DNA from: CAIKOD01 sp035505975
Lineage (GTDB): Archaea; Halobacteriota; Methanomicrobia; Methanomicrobiales; Methanospirillaceae
Reading direction: 5' to 3'
NCBI GenBank assembly: GCA_035505975.1
Contig: DATJQJ010000022.1
Location: 7,477-71,476, forward strand
DNA length: 64,000 nt
Part shown: positions 34,829-44,498 of the stretch, piece by piece
Position numbering within the stretch: position 1 is the first letter of the stretch
How the letters are laid out: each line of letters starts with the position of its first letter
Program-made: the position numbers and the translations under genes
The notes under the pieces: generated by a model
Told to the model about the DNA's origin: nothing
The model's input: the letters and a program-made list of their open reading frames with translations, nothing else
The model's database searches: none

Positions 34829-37800
34829 ATGAGATTAAGTCCGATCAAGGTTACAATCTTTGTAATCATGCTGACACTGGTTATTGTGGGTGCGGCATGT
34901 GCAGCAGAGCAAAATACGGATGGAGCGGCTGTGGTTCACGCGAATACCGTGAAACTTCCGCTCGTGTTCATCCCAAACCAGGGCCAGGCAGATTCATCGG
35001 TACTCTTCCAGGCCAAGGCCGAGGGCCATAGCATCTTCTTTACGAAGGATGCCGTGATCCTTGCAACGGTGAAAGATGATAAACCGGTGAGCTTTTCGAC
35101 CACCATATCGGGAATCAATCCTTCAGTTATTGTTTCAGGTATCGACCCACAGCCTGGGAAAGCCAATTTCTATATCGGCGACGACCCGAAAGATTGGCAG
35201 AGCGATATCCCGACGTACGGGGGTGTGAAATACCAGGATGCCCTCCCCGGGATCGATCTGGTCTACAAGGGAGACAACGGCCTCCTCAAGCGTGAATTTA
35301 CCGTAGCGCCTGGGGCAGACCCATCGGCAATCGTTATTACCTACGATGGTATCGACAACCTGGTATACGGACCTGACGGGACGCTCGAAGTGACCACACC
35401 TTCAGGTGTGATTACCGAAGCAGCCCCTGTTGCCTACCAGGTCATTAACGGGCAGACTGTCGCGGTACCTGTTCAGTACACAATACTCGGGACCAGTCAG
35501 GCAGGATTTTTGCTTGGTTCCTATGACAAGGCCTATACACTCGTCATCGATCCCCAGCTGAAGTATTCCAACTACCTCGGCGGGGCCCTCAATGACCGTG
35601 CCCTGGGCGTGGCAGTTGACCAGTGGGGATATGCGTATGTCACCGGATATACCTGCTCGACAAATTTCCCGGTCAAGGCAGCATGGGATACTACAGGCTG
35701 GGTTGCAAATGGCTATTCCGACGTTTTCCTGACCAAATTAAGTCCAGATGGGAAAACATTGGTATATTCGACCTATCTCGGTGGCAACGCAACGGATGTG
35801 GGGAATGGAATAGTGCTGAATAATGTCAACTGGACCTATATCACGGGATACACAGAATCGACAAATTTCCCGAGCCCACTCGCACCCAATCCGGGAACTC
35901 CTCACTCTCCCGCGAATAACGACAATGCTTTCGTTGCGAGATTTGACAACTTGGGGCAACTTAACTATGCAACCTGCTTCGGAGGCAGCAATACTACGGT
36001 AGGTACAGGAATTGTATCCGACTCCGGCGGGGGTTATGTCTATGTCACCGGTTATACCAATACGAACCTAGCAGATGGTTTCCCTGTCGATACCGGTGTA
36101 GATATCAATAAGAATACGGGTTTAGAAAATACGTACGATGCATTCGTTGTTGAGTTGACCCCGCCAACCGCGGCACCTGTGCACGGAACCTATTACGGTG
36201 GTACCGGTAACGACGAGGGATTGGGAATTGCAATGGATAGTAATGATAATCATTACATCACAGGATGGACTGATTCCACGAACCTTACCCTCCTGAACCC
36301 CGCAATCGGCTATAATTCGGGTGCAAAAGATGCATTTGTAGCGAAATGGGATGCCGGCAATAACCTGGTATATTCAACCTACGTCGGCGGTAGCGGGAAC
36401 GACGAAGGACATGGCATCACGCTCGAAAACAATACCCTCGGTTATGCGTATATCACCGGTGTGACCTTCTCCCCCGACTTCCCGATCCAGGACCCGTTCT
36501 TCCCGTTCAACGGGCCGAACTTCTATACGAATAACTTCGGCGATGCCTTCATCACGAAGATGGACCCGGCCGGTGACACGTTCAACTGGTCGACATATCT
36601 TGGCGGTCAGAACAGCGATTCGGGCCAGGCAATAGCGCTGGACGCAAACAACAACATCTACGTCACCGGTTACACGAAGTCCTACGATTTCCCAATCGTT
36701 AACCCGCTCACCGGGTTCGGGACGAAACACCCGTTTACCGATGTATTCATCTCCATGGTGAACGCAAACCTCACCCAGCCCCTGAACTTCTCGACATTCT
36801 ACGGCGGCGGGCTTGATGACGTCGGGACCGGTATTGCGGTAGTCAACATCACCAATATCACGGTGTGCGGTTACACGAGCTCCTATGACTTCCCGACGTT
36901 CAACTCGTACAAATATATCAATAAGTTCGACGGGAGCAAGTACGGAGGCTGGGACGACGGGTTCGTCATGCGTCTCGATAATGTTCCGGCACCCGGGTTC
37001 CCTGTCGCCAACTTCACGTACGATAAGATCCCAGGCGGGGATGCCCCGTTAGTCGAAAACTTCACCGACCTCTCGACCGGAGCGCCAACGTCGTGGCAAT
37101 GGAACTTTGGCGACGGAAGCCCGAATGCTACGTCAACGAATCCTACGCATACCTTCGGTCTTCCCGGTAACTATACGGTTACCCTGACCGTTTCGAACGG
37201 TTTCGGCACGAGCTCGATTGCAAAGGGACCGATTGTCGTGGGAACGCCGGCCGGTGTAAAATTCACCAACATGCTTACTACCGATGCAATCGGCCAGTTG
37301 GATATCGCCAACAATACTACGACTAACATCAGGTTCTTCCTCAACTACACCCAGTACGGCCTGCTCGGGTATAACTTTACCATCCAGTCGAACGATTCAT
37401 CGACCGTCGAGATCTGGTCGGTTGCGCAACCCGGCTGGATGCCGAATACTCATAGTTTCCAGTTCACCAATTCGACGTTACCTGATGACAATCTTACCCT
37501 GGCCGGAGTGGATCTCTACAATGTGATCGGACCCGGATCGACGAATGTCCTCCTCGCAAACATCACGCTTAAGGGAATACAAACAAATTGCACATACATC
37601 AACGTCACCAACGTCACCCGGCTTGAGAACCATCTGGCTGCAAATATGTCACTCGTCCCGCCGACTCCCCCGTATTATGTCCTCCATGTCTGTGTCCATC
37701 CCCTCGTCCCGCTCCCGACATCGGTCAGCCCGAACTGGACTCCTGGAATGACGCCGAATTCTCCATATGGAGATGGCTTGTACTGGGATGTCAATGGCGA

Positions 37801-37951
37801 CGGCAAGGTGGATTTCTATGATGTCATAGATTTCTTTATCAACCTCGAATGGATGGCTCTGAATGAATACGCCCCCTTCTTCGATTTCAACCATAATGGA
37901 TTCATCGATTTCGGCGACGTGATTACCCTGTTCCAGTTCACAGGACCGTGA
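34829..37951 (+). CDS. Large surface protein: SBBP beta-propeller, PKD, cohesin-like and dockerin-like modules
   Basis: 1040 residues. A signal peptide (IFVIMLTLVIVGAACAAE) is followed by a beta domain (about 40-245), a run of SBBP/beta-propeller repeats (about 245-720, recurring YLGG...D...GIA-D...YVTGYT), a PKD domain (about 730-806, TSWQWNFGDGSPNATSTNPTH), and a beta-sandwich resembling cohesins (about 808-955). The C-terminal pair of EF-hand-like loops (WDVNGDGKVDFYDVIDFF and FDFNHNGFIDFGDVITLF, about 984-1040) is typical of dockerins. GGAG precedes the chosen ATG; a TTG 9 nt earlier is in frame. It is probably exported and cell-surface bound, Ca-stabilised, with protein-protein binding ends. 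Confidence 0.88.
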   Translation: MRLSPIKVTIFVIMLTLVIVGAACAAEQNTDGAAVVHANTVKLPLVFIPNQGQADSSVLFQAKAEGHSIFFTKDAVILATVKDDKPVSFSTTISGINPSVIVSGIDPQPGKANFYIGDDPKDWQSDIPTYGGVKYQDALPGIDLVYKGDNGLLKREFTVAPGADPSAIVITYDGIDNLVYGPDGTLEVTTPSGVITEAAPVAYQVINGQTVAVPVQYTILGTSQAGFLLGSYDKAYTLVIDPQLKYSNYLGGALNDRALGVAVDQWGYAYVTGYTCSTNFPVKAAWDTTGWVANGYSDVFLTKLSPDGKTLVYSTYLGGNATDVGNGIVLNNVNWTYITGYTESTNFPSPLAPNPGTPHSPANNDNAFVARFDNLGQLNYATCFGGSNTTVGTGIVSDSGGGYVYVTGYTNTNLADGFPVDTGVDINKNTGLENTYDAFVVELTPPTAAPVHGTYYGGTGNDEGLGIAMDSNDNHYITGWTDSTNLTLLNPAIGYNSGAKDAFVAKWDAGNNLVYSTYVGGSGNDEGHGITLENNTLGYAYITGVTFSPDFPIQDPFFPFNGPNFYTNNFGDAFITKMDPAGDTFNWSTYLGGQNSDSGQAIALDANNNIYVTGYTKSYDFPIVNPLTGFGTKHPFTDVFISMVNANLTQPLNFSTFYGGGLDDVGTGIAVVNITNITVCGYTSSYDFPTFNSYKYINKFDGSKYGGWDDGFVMRLDNVPAPGFPVANFTYDKIPGGDAPLVENFTDLSTGAPTSWQWNFGDGSPNATSTNPTHTFGLPGNYTVTLTVSNGFGTSSIAKGPIVVGTPAGVKFTNMLTTDAIGQLDIANNTTTNIRFFLNYTQYGLLGYNFTIQSNDSSTVEIWSVAQPGWMPNTHSFQFTNSTLPDDNLTLAGVDLYNVIGPGSTNVLLANITLKGIQTNCTYINVTNVTRLENHLAANMSLVPPTPPYYVLHVCVHPLVPLPTSVSPNWTPGMTPNSPYGDGLYWDVNGDGKVDFYDVIDFFINLEWMALNEYAPFFDFNHNGFIDFGDVITLFQFTGP

Positions 37952-37987
37952 TACGGGTTACTACTACTGAAAAAAAGGAGAAGAAAA

Positions 37988-39127
37988 ATGAAATCAACGC
38001 CAGGAACATATACCCTCGCAACGGCACTCCTGCTCTCGGCAATCCTTGTGGCAGGAGCTTATGCAATGACAGTGACACCAGGGAGCGGATCTGTCGGAGT
38101 AGGATCGACGACCACCATTCCCATTATTCTTGACCAGTCTCCCGACAATCTCGGATATGTGAATGTTTCGCTCAGTGTTTCGAACCCTTCCGTTGCGCAG
38201 ATTACCGGGATCAGTTATCCGAATTTCCAGAACTGGATCACTTATAATACGTCGTTTCCCGCAGGATCTCTGAACTTTAAGGAGCAGACCCTTTCACTCA
38301 GTTCATATATTCCTGCCACAACCAACCTGCTTCTCGCAACGATAACAGTGCAGGGACTCCAACCCGGGACGGTCTCGATTAATGTCGATAAGGCCGCCAT
38401 TGAATGGGCCGGAACAACAAATATCGGCTATCCCAATGGAGGGTCGGGATCGGTCCAGGTCACCGGGACACCGACCCCTACACCGACGACGACGGAGCCT
38501 ACAACCCAGCCGACCACAACGCAGACGACCACTGTGACGACACAACCCACGACACAACCGACCGCTACCGAAACGACATCACCCACAACAGAACCAACAA
38601 CGGTCACGACTACTGTCACCACCCAGGTAACGACGGAGCCCACAACCCAGCCGACAACTCCGGTCACAACCGTACCAACAACCCTGCCCACAACTGCCCC
38701 GCCTACAGGCCCAACCGGGAGCGTCTACCTCTCGACGACCCCGCCCGGTGCGAATATCTACATTGACGGGTCGTCAACGCCATCAGGCACGACCCCGGCG
38801 ATTATCATCCTCGCGGTTGGCACTCACCACGCCTCGCTCCGGCTCGACGGGTACCAGGACGTCCCGGTCTATTTCGAAGTGACCCAGGATATGACGACGA
38901 TTATAGCGCCAAGGACGTTGGTTCCCGGGATTGGTACTATGCCCGGAGTGAATACCGGCGGCAACGGCGGTACGGTTTTCCCGACGACAGTTGTTACGTA
39001 CGTGACCAATCCAATACCGACTCCTGTCGTCACTGTGACGCCGCCTCCGCAGGAAGGACTGTTCGGATGGTTTGACCCGGCAAAGCTGATCCAGAAACTC
39101 GCGTCTTTCGGCTCGAATTATTTCTAA
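37988..39127 (+). CDS. Surface protein with cohesin-like domain, Thr-rich linker and PEGA domain
   Basis: 379 residues. A signal peptide (TLATALLLSAILVAGAYA) precedes a beta-sandwich (about 27-160; PGSGSVGVGSTTTIPIILDQ, LGYVNVSLSVSNPSVAQITG, LLLATITVQGLQPGTVSINV) with the cohesin pattern. Then come a Thr/Pro repeat linker (about 160-242), a PEGA domain (about 243-315, SVYLSTTPPGANIYIDG), and a short C terminus with an amphipathic end (GLFGWFDPAKLIQKLASFG). AAAAGGAGAAGAAAA precedes the ATG. It lies 36 nt after the dockerin-bearing gene, so the two are cotranscribed and could form a cohesin-dockerin-type complex on the cell surface. Confidence 0.82.
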   Translation: MKSTPGTYTLATALLLSAILVAGAYAMTVTPGSGSVGVGSTTTIPIILDQSPDNLGYVNVSLSVSNPSVAQITGISYPNFQNWITYNTSFPAGSLNFKEQTLSLSSYIPATTNLLLATITVQGLQPGTVSINVDKAAIEWAGTTNIGYPNGGSGSVQVTGTPTPTPTTTEPTTQPTTTQTTTVTTQPTTQPTATETTSPTTEPTTVTTTVTTQVTTEPTTQPTTPVTTVPTTLPTTAPPTGPTGSVYLSTTPPGANIYIDGSSTPSGTTPAIIILAVGTHHASLRLDGYQDVPVYFEVTQDMTTIIAPRTLVPGIGTMPGVNTGGNGGTVFPTTVVTYVTNPIPTPVVTVTPPPQEGLFGWFDPAKLIQKLASFGSNYF

Positions 39128-39314
39128 TCTCCAAATAATAACCTATTTTTAATCGTGTCTGATAGAGTCCTATTGATGGTTTGAAAAGGGGAAATACCCT
39201 TGTTTCCTGAATTTTCTTTTCCCGCAAAGCCCGTAAAAATGAGATTTAATCCTGCAGTATTGTTTTTTTTCCTGAAATTCAGGGATAGTTATAAGTAAGT
39301 GTTTGTTAAATGGG

Positions 39315-40835
39315 GTGACTATCCTGGCAGGGCGGATGTGCATCTCTGTGGCCGATGATATTACTTCTGCAATAACCGGCATCGAACGATGGCTAGGGAA
39401 TCCCGTGACGCGTGCGTTCCTAAATTTCGTTGCAGAAGACGACGAATGTGGGAACCGGCTTTCGAATGCGATTGATGCCTGTCTTGGCGTTAACAAGGAC
39501 CTCTGCTGGAAATGCCGTCTCGCAGAGAAATTTATCGGGTATACAATTCATAAAAGCGGTAAACTTTTCGGGATCGAGGAGGGAGTAATCCGGGAAGGAC
39601 TGGCAGACCCCGTCTATAAGCGTGCTTTAGTGAACGTCATCAGGGGTATTACCCGGTACGGGGTTACCAAGCCCCAGATCGTCAACGCACCTTTCCTGGT
39701 CGTCTGGGACTTCACCCACATGTGCAACCTGAAATGCAGCCATTGTTATCAGGACGCCCGTACGGCACTCGAAGGTGAACTCGATTGCGAAGAATCAAAA
39801 CAGTTCGTTGATGAAATGGCAGAGGCGTGTGTTGTCGCAATTGCATTTTCCGGTGGGGAGGCACTCATGAGGAAAGACTTTTTCGAAGTCGCATCCCATG
39901 CAAAGGCGCGACATTTGTACGTCGCCCTTGCCAGCAACGGGACACTGATTACGCCGGAAATTGCCAGGCGGCTTGCCACTGCAGGTATCGATTATGTCGA
40001 GATCTCGATTGACGGCAAGGACGCCATCAGTCATGATGCGATGCGGGGGATACCCGGTGCGTTCGACAGGGCGGTCCAGGGGATCAGGAACTGCATAGAC
40101 GCGGGGATTTACACCTGCATTGCAACGACGGTCACGAGCGATAACTACCAACAGGTCCCGGAAATTCATAAGCTTTCAGAAGACCTTGGTGCGAACAGGC
40201 TCATGTTTTTCAACTTCATTCCCACCGGCCGGGGAGCGGAGATCGTTGACAAAGATATTTCGCCGTGCCAGAGAGAAGACCTGCTTAAATTCATTTTGAA
40301 AATGGACCTCGGTGGAGGACACATCGAAGCTCTTTCCACAGCACCGCAGATTGCGAGGGTCGCCGTGGAAGATGAAAGCAGGAATGCTGTGCCGGTCGGA
40401 CACTTCCACCTGGGAGAAGGATTGTCAGGGAAAACCAGGGCTCTTGCAGATTTTATCGGAGGATGCGGTGCCGGCAGACTCTATTGCGGGGTCGAACCGA
40501 CCGGAGATATCCAGCCCTGTGTCTTTATGCCGATAACCCTGGGAAACATCAGGGAAAATTCATTCCTGAACATCTGGCATGACTCATCGGTACTTGCCGA
40601 TCTGCGGGACCGGAGCAGGCTCGAAGGGCACTGCGGAGAATGTAAAAACAAGCTGATTTGCGGTGGATGCAGGGCACGTGCCTATGCCTACTACAATAAC
40701 CTCATGGCACCCGATCCGGGATGCATCAACAATATTGGCCACTGGAATATGCTGTGCGCCAGCGCTCATGCAGCTCCGGATATCATCGACCGTCACGGCA
40801 AAGGCGGAGCGGAGAAAATTCCAATAAAGGTTTGA
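39315..40835 (+). CDS. Radical SAM / SPASM-domain protein with Cys-rich N-terminal region
   Basis: 506 residues with the chosen GTG start, placed about 26 nt after a TTATAA box, so leaderless; a TTG 12 nt upstream and an ATG at 39336 are alternatives. The N-terminal 100 residues contain ECGNRLSNAIDACLG and LCWKCRLAEKF. The radical SAM cluster motif CNLKCSHCYQ lies at about 141-150, SGGEALMR follows, and the C-terminal SPASM-like Cys set (GGCGAGRLYCGVEPTGDIQP, HCGECKNKLICGGCRARAY) binds extra clusters. Such enzymes modify peptides or tetrapyrroles (PqqE, AhbC/D, NirJ relatives). No peptide substrate gene is obvious nearby. Confidence 0.88.
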   Translation: MTILAGRMCISVADDITSAITGIERWLGNPVTRAFLNFVAEDDECGNRLSNAIDACLGVNKDLCWKCRLAEKFIGYTIHKSGKLFGIEEGVIREGLADPVYKRALVNVIRGITRYGVTKPQIVNAPFLVVWDFTHMCNLKCSHCYQDARTALEGELDCEESKQFVDEMAEACVVAIAFSGGEALMRKDFFEVASHAKARHLYVALASNGTLITPEIARRLATAGIDYVEISIDGKDAISHDAMRGIPGAFDRAVQGIRNCIDAGIYTCIATTVTSDNYQQVPEIHKLSEDLGANRLMFFNFIPTGRGAEIVDKDISPCQREDLLKFILKMDLGGGHIEALSTAPQIARVAVEDESRNAVPVGHFHLGEGLSGKTRALADFIGGCGAGRLYCGVEPTGDIQPCVFMPITLGNIRENSFLNIWHDSSVLADLRDRSRLEGHCGECKNKLICGGCRARAYAYYNNLMAPDPGCINNIGHWNMLCASAHAAPDIIDRHGKGGAEKIPIKV

Positions 40836-41133
40836 ATTTTTAAATAGTTCTATTTCCTGTGGATTTTGCTATTTTTGAAATCTTGGGTTCACGGCGATAC
40901 GTCAACAAAACAGGGAGAATATAAGCCCGGACTCATCTTAATCTGAACCCCGGCAGGGAATCATTTTTTTATTCTTGCCAAAAATTAATCAGAGATTCAA
41001 TACGCGTCCAAGAAGTTAACGGTGCGGTGCTCTTGTTTCTCGCGATGTATCAGGCCGGGAGCTTGCTGACTGTGAGTGGAACGGGAACCATAATAACTGT
41101 AAGGCTATATTCTCTATCCGGGATAAGGAGAGA
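40836..41133. other. Gene-free stretch before the cobalamin-binding protein
   Basis: These 298 nt hold AT-rich blocks (TTTTTAAATAGTTC near the start, CATTTTTTTATTCTTGCC in the middle), which probably include the end of the radical SAM transcript and one or more promoters, and a final AAGGAG ribosome binding site. No reading frame with a ribosome binding site or family resemblance was seen. Confidence 0.5.
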
Positions 41134-42213
41134 ATGACCGAAGTGGGATCACCCGTTCACGTCTACGACCCGGTCCATCTTGACAGGGAAAACCTTGCGG
41201 GAAAAGCGCTTGAACTCTGGCATGAGAAGAACCAAAAAGCCTGGAAAATCACCAGTGCGGCCCAAAAAACGAACTTACTTGAGGATTTCAATGGTACAAT
41301 CGAGTCCCTGGAGATATCCCTTTCAACGGGAAATGCTGCGTTATTGATCGATTATATCCGCTGGCTCGAGGTATTTGCTTCCAGCCGCCAGTACCCGGAA
41401 GATTATGTCTCTTCATTACTCACCGTCCTCAAGATTGTTATCGGGAAGGAACTGCCTGCCGATCGCCGGGCCGAGGCACTGTCTATGGTACGGAAGAGTG
41501 CAGGAGCGATGGTTAAGGCTCCTGTCTCGGTCCCTTCTTTTATCAGGAACGAAGAAGCCCATGCCGCTTTCGCTCATTCCTATCTCGAAGCTCTCCTTCA
41601 GGGGGACCGGGACAGGGCTACTCTGATTATCGATCAGGCGGCAGGGTCAGGAGTCGCGGTAAGGGATATCTATCTCAATGTTATCCTGCCGGTGCTCAGA
41701 GAGACCGGGAGACTCTGGCAATTGCAGAAAATAACGATCGCAGAGGAACATTATATATCCGCTTCAGTACTGTTGGCGGTCTTGCGCCTCCATGATCGTA
41801 TCCTCGCTACCAAGGGTGAATCACGACACAGAACACTGGTCGCCGCGAGTGTTGCCAATGAATTCCATGATATCGGGATACGGATCGTTGCCGATTTTTT
41901 TGAGATGGACGGTTGGACCGCCTATTTTACCGGGGCAAATACGCCGGCAGAGAGCCTTCTTTCCACAGTCAGGGAGCGAAAACCAGAAGTACTTGCAATC
42001 TCGGTAACGATGGCGTCCCATATCCCTGTTGTCCATTACCTGATCAGGTCGATCCGTGGAGACCCACGAACAGAGAGGGTGAAGGTCCTTGTCGGCGGGT
42101 ACCCATTCAGCATCGTCCCACTGCTCTGGAAGCAGGTAGGTGCCGATGCATATGCACTGGATCCCGATGAGGCGGTCAGGACTATGAACCGGCTCATTGA
42201 GATGGAAAGATAA
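41134..42213 (+). CDS. Cobalamin-binding protein with light-sensor signature (AerR/CarH-type)
   Basis: 359 residues. An N-terminal all-helical domain (about 1-140) of unknown family is followed by a B12-binding cap (about 145-225) and a Rossmann B12-binding domain (about 228-355). The cap carries W195-x9-E205-H206, the motif described for adenosylcobalamin photoreceptors. The Rossmann part carries E243-x-H245-x-x-G248, then 41 residues to S290-x-T292, then 28 residues to G321-G322, the full expected spacing with the Co-ligand His. There is no MerR-type HTH, so it resembles HTH-less AerR-like sensors. Alternative: a corrinoid protein of a methyltransferase. F390 synthetase-like, TspO and photolyase genes follow. 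AAGGAG precedes the ATG. Confidence 0.85.
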   Translation: MTEVGSPVHVYDPVHLDRENLAGKALELWHEKNQKAWKITSAAQKTNLLEDFNGTIESLEISLSTGNAALLIDYIRWLEVFASSRQYPEDYVSSLLTVLKIVIGKELPADRRAEALSMVRKSAGAMVKAPVSVPSFIRNEEAHAAFAHSYLEALLQGDRDRATLIIDQAAGSGVAVRDIYLNVILPVLRETGRLWQLQKITIAEEHYISASVLLAVLRLHDRILATKGESRHRTLVAASVANEFHDIGIRIVADFFEMDGWTAYFTGANTPAESLLSTVRERKPEVLAISVTMASHIPVVHYLIRSIRGDPRTERVKVLVGGYPFSIVPLLWKQVGADAYALDPDEAVRTMNRLIEMER

Positions 42214-42264
42214 GAACCGCCGCATAGCTCCATACCGGATTCTTGTCGAAGTTCTTTTCAGAGT

Positions 42265-43620
42265 TCACTTCACCCGGCGGTCAACCAGTCGTTTCGGGCG
42301 ACCTCTGGTTTTATAGAACTCAAGCTCGCCGGGGCGCACAAAATGGAACCCGAGAGCGAAGGTCTGATCGGTATAATGATCGGAAAGCGTGGGTCTGTTT
42401 TTCAGGAACCTCTCAACGAAGTGTCCCTCGATATGTCGCCTGTCAGCAGTGCCCGGGTCCATGCATTCAACAGACACCTGCATCACCACATTTTCCGGCG
42501 AACCCTGGCTCTCGACAAATGCCTCGTATTCCCCGGTCAGATACTGCATATTCGATGGCTGGAATACGGCAGCCTCGATATCCACCCTGTTCAACGGGCT
42601 TCCAAGTACCCAGATCGTCTCGGCTTCCCGCTGAGGGTTTGCGATCCGCATATGAGTCCTCCCGCACGAACATGTCTTCCGTGATATGACCGTCGTTGTA
42701 TCATCGGTATCATAGTTCAGGAGGAGTGTTCCCGACTTTGCCCCTTCTGGCAGGAGCGTGGTCAGCACCGCCCGGCCGCAACCCCCGTCATGAACAAAAT
42801 CTTTCATCTGGGGGTCGTAAACGTCGAGATGGACAAGATCCTCCGGGACGTGGAGTCCCGCAAGTGCCCTGCATTCGCCGCACATCGTCCCCTCGGTGCT
42901 GCCATAGGTATTGTATACCGGACAGCCCCAGACCCTGGAGAGATATTCCCTCGATTCATCAGCAAAGCTCTCGCCGCCTGCCACAAGTCGGACAACCTGT
43001 GTCTTTTCCAGGCGAACCCCGTCTTTTTTCAGGCGTCTTGCCAGCCGTAAAAGCTTGAAGACACTTCCAACTATCGCAGTCGGGTGGTATGACGTAATGA
43101 CGCGGGATGCAAAATCACATTTCCCGAATGGGATGATTGTCATCCCAAGCCGCAATGCCGCCAGCGTCATCGTGTTTGCGCCGACATTCATCCCATATGA
43201 AGCGCATACGACGACGCGGTCTTTTCGCCCGAAACCCTGTGAAACGAAACTACGGGCATATTTTTCAGCATATCGCTTCCAGTCATCCCATGTCAGGAAG
43301 AAACTTTTCGGAGTTCCGCTCGTCCCGCTCGTCTCCTGGATGGTGAAAACATCCTTACAATCCGATGACAGGAAATCGAAACCGGTAGCAACGGGAGGCT
43401 GATGCTCACGAATTGTTCTCCCGGAGATGACAGGGAGGTGCAATAAGTCTTCATGGACGAGGATCTCATCAGGGTTTATGCGGTTTTCCCGGAACCAATG
43501 ACGATAGAACGGTGAATGCTCGTTTGCATACCGGATGGTATACCTCACCCGCTCATCAATGAGGCCGTCAAGGCTGCCCCGGTCCATTTGTTCGATATGG
43601 TCGTTAAGGTATCCCGCCAT
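42265..43620 (-). CDS. Coenzyme F390 synthetase-like / PaaK-type adenylating ligase
   Basis: 451 residues of the phenylacetate-CoA ligase superfamily: TIQETSGTSGTPKSFFLTW (phosphate loop), NTYGSTEGTMCGECRAL (adenylate-binding), a Cys-containing segment ISRKTCSCGRTHMRI, and a C-terminal domain ending in FYKTRGRPKRLVDRR. Methanogen members of this superfamily include coenzyme F390 synthetase, which adenylylates or guanylylates coenzyme F420 after oxygen exposure. The assignment to F390 synthetase rather than an aryl-CoA ligase is inference from organism and context. CTATAAG lies about 30 nt upstream and no ribosome binding site is seen, so it is probably leaderless. Convergent with the cobalamin-binding gene. 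Confidence 0.75.
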   Translation of the reverse strand: MAGYLNDHIEQMDRGSLDGLIDERVRYTIRYANEHSPFYRHWFRENRINPDEILVHEDLLHLPVISGRTIREHQPPVATGFDFLSSDCKDVFTIQETSGTSGTPKSFFLTWDDWKRYAEKYARSFVSQGFGRKDRVVVCASYGMNVGANTMTLAALRLGMTIIPFGKCDFASRVITSYHPTAIVGSVFKLLRLARRLKKDGVRLEKTQVVRLVAGGESFADESREYLSRVWGCPVYNTYGSTEGTMCGECRALAGLHVPEDLVHLDVYDPQMKDFVHDGGCGRAVLTTLLPEGAKSGTLLLNYDTDDTTTVISRKTCSCGRTHMRIANPQREAETIWVLGSPLNRVDIEAAVFQPSNMQYLTGEYEAFVESQGSPENVVMQVSVECMDPGTADRRHIEGHFVERFLKNRPTLSDHYTDQTFALGFHFVRPGELEFYKTRGRPKRLVDRRVK

Positions 43621-43889
43621 AGCCAGTACAGAGCATCGCGGAAAAAGGGCTTATAGATTACTACTGTTCCTCCATTATGCCGATGCCCTCATGGGAACAC
43701 GAGAGCCTATCGTATGACACTTTCTTTATCGGATTCGTGTTACTGTGGAGCAGGGCAGGCTGAATATCAAATGGCGATTGAATATACTCAGAATTTGAAG
43801 GCCAATCCCGCTCCTTTTTGGAGACTCCAGGTTTTGCAGGATCGGGTTCCTACTCATGTATTTATCCCGACGTATATCCATTGTCTCCT

Positions 43890-44375
43890 ATGAATATCCC
43901 CACGTTCCGGTCCCTGATGCTTCTTATTCTTTGCATCGCCCTGCCGCTCATTGCCGGCTTTATTGGTGCAGTTTTTACCCTGCCGGCGATACCCGGCTGG
44001 TATGCCGGGATCCAGAAGCCGGTGTTCACCCCACCGTCATGGGTCTTTGGACCTGCCTGGACGATCCTGTACCTGCTCATGGGGATCTCCCTGTGGATCG
44101 TTATCAGCGAGGGCTGGGGGAGCCATGACGGAAAGACGGGGGTGGTCCTTTTCTTCATCCAGCTTGCCGCCAACGTTGGCTGGTCTGTCCTGTTTTTTGG
44201 CATGCACCTCTTCGCTGCTGCATTTGTTGAAGTCCTCCTCCTTTTATGCCTGATAGCAGCAACCATGGCGATATTCTTGAGAATCAGCAGGACAGCCGGG
44301 TTGCTCCTGGTCCCCTACCTATGCTGGACAGCATTCGCATCGCTCTTAACAGGGATGATCTGGGTCCTTAACTGA
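43890..44375 (+). CDS. tspO: TspO/MBR family tryptophan-rich sensory protein
   Basis: 161 residues with five predicted transmembrane helices and family motifs: TLPAIPGWYAGIQKPVFTPP, WVFGPAWTILYLLMGISLW, QLAANVGWSVLFFG, and a final helix LVPYLCWTAFASLL. TspO proteins bind porphyrins and other tetrapyrroles and take part in light- and oxygen-dependent regulation in bacteria. The ATG was preferred because an upstream TTTATC box is about 26 nt away and the upstream extension has no family support. It lies just before the photolyase gene on the same strand (123 nt gap). Confidence 0.93.
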   Translation: MNIPTFRSLMLLILCIALPLIAGFIGAVFTLPAIPGWYAGIQKPVFTPPSWVFGPAWTILYLLMGISLWIVISEGWGSHDGKTGVVLFFIQLAANVGWSVLFFGMHLFAAAFVEVLLLLCLIAATMAIFLRISRTAGLLLVPYLCWTAFASLLTGMIWVLN

Positions 44376-44498
44376 CATCATTGCCTGGAGAAAGGCCTTT
44401 TCTTTGTGCCTTTTCCCCATCAGGTACAGGTAAATACTGATTTCAGGGGAGTGATTTTGAGAGATAATGAAATAAGGCAGCATAAGGAGAATATACCT

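Noticed and set aside
42265..42689. Plus-strand frames opposite the F390 synthetase-like gene
   Set aside because: Antisense shadows; the minus-strand gene has continuous family motifs over its full length.
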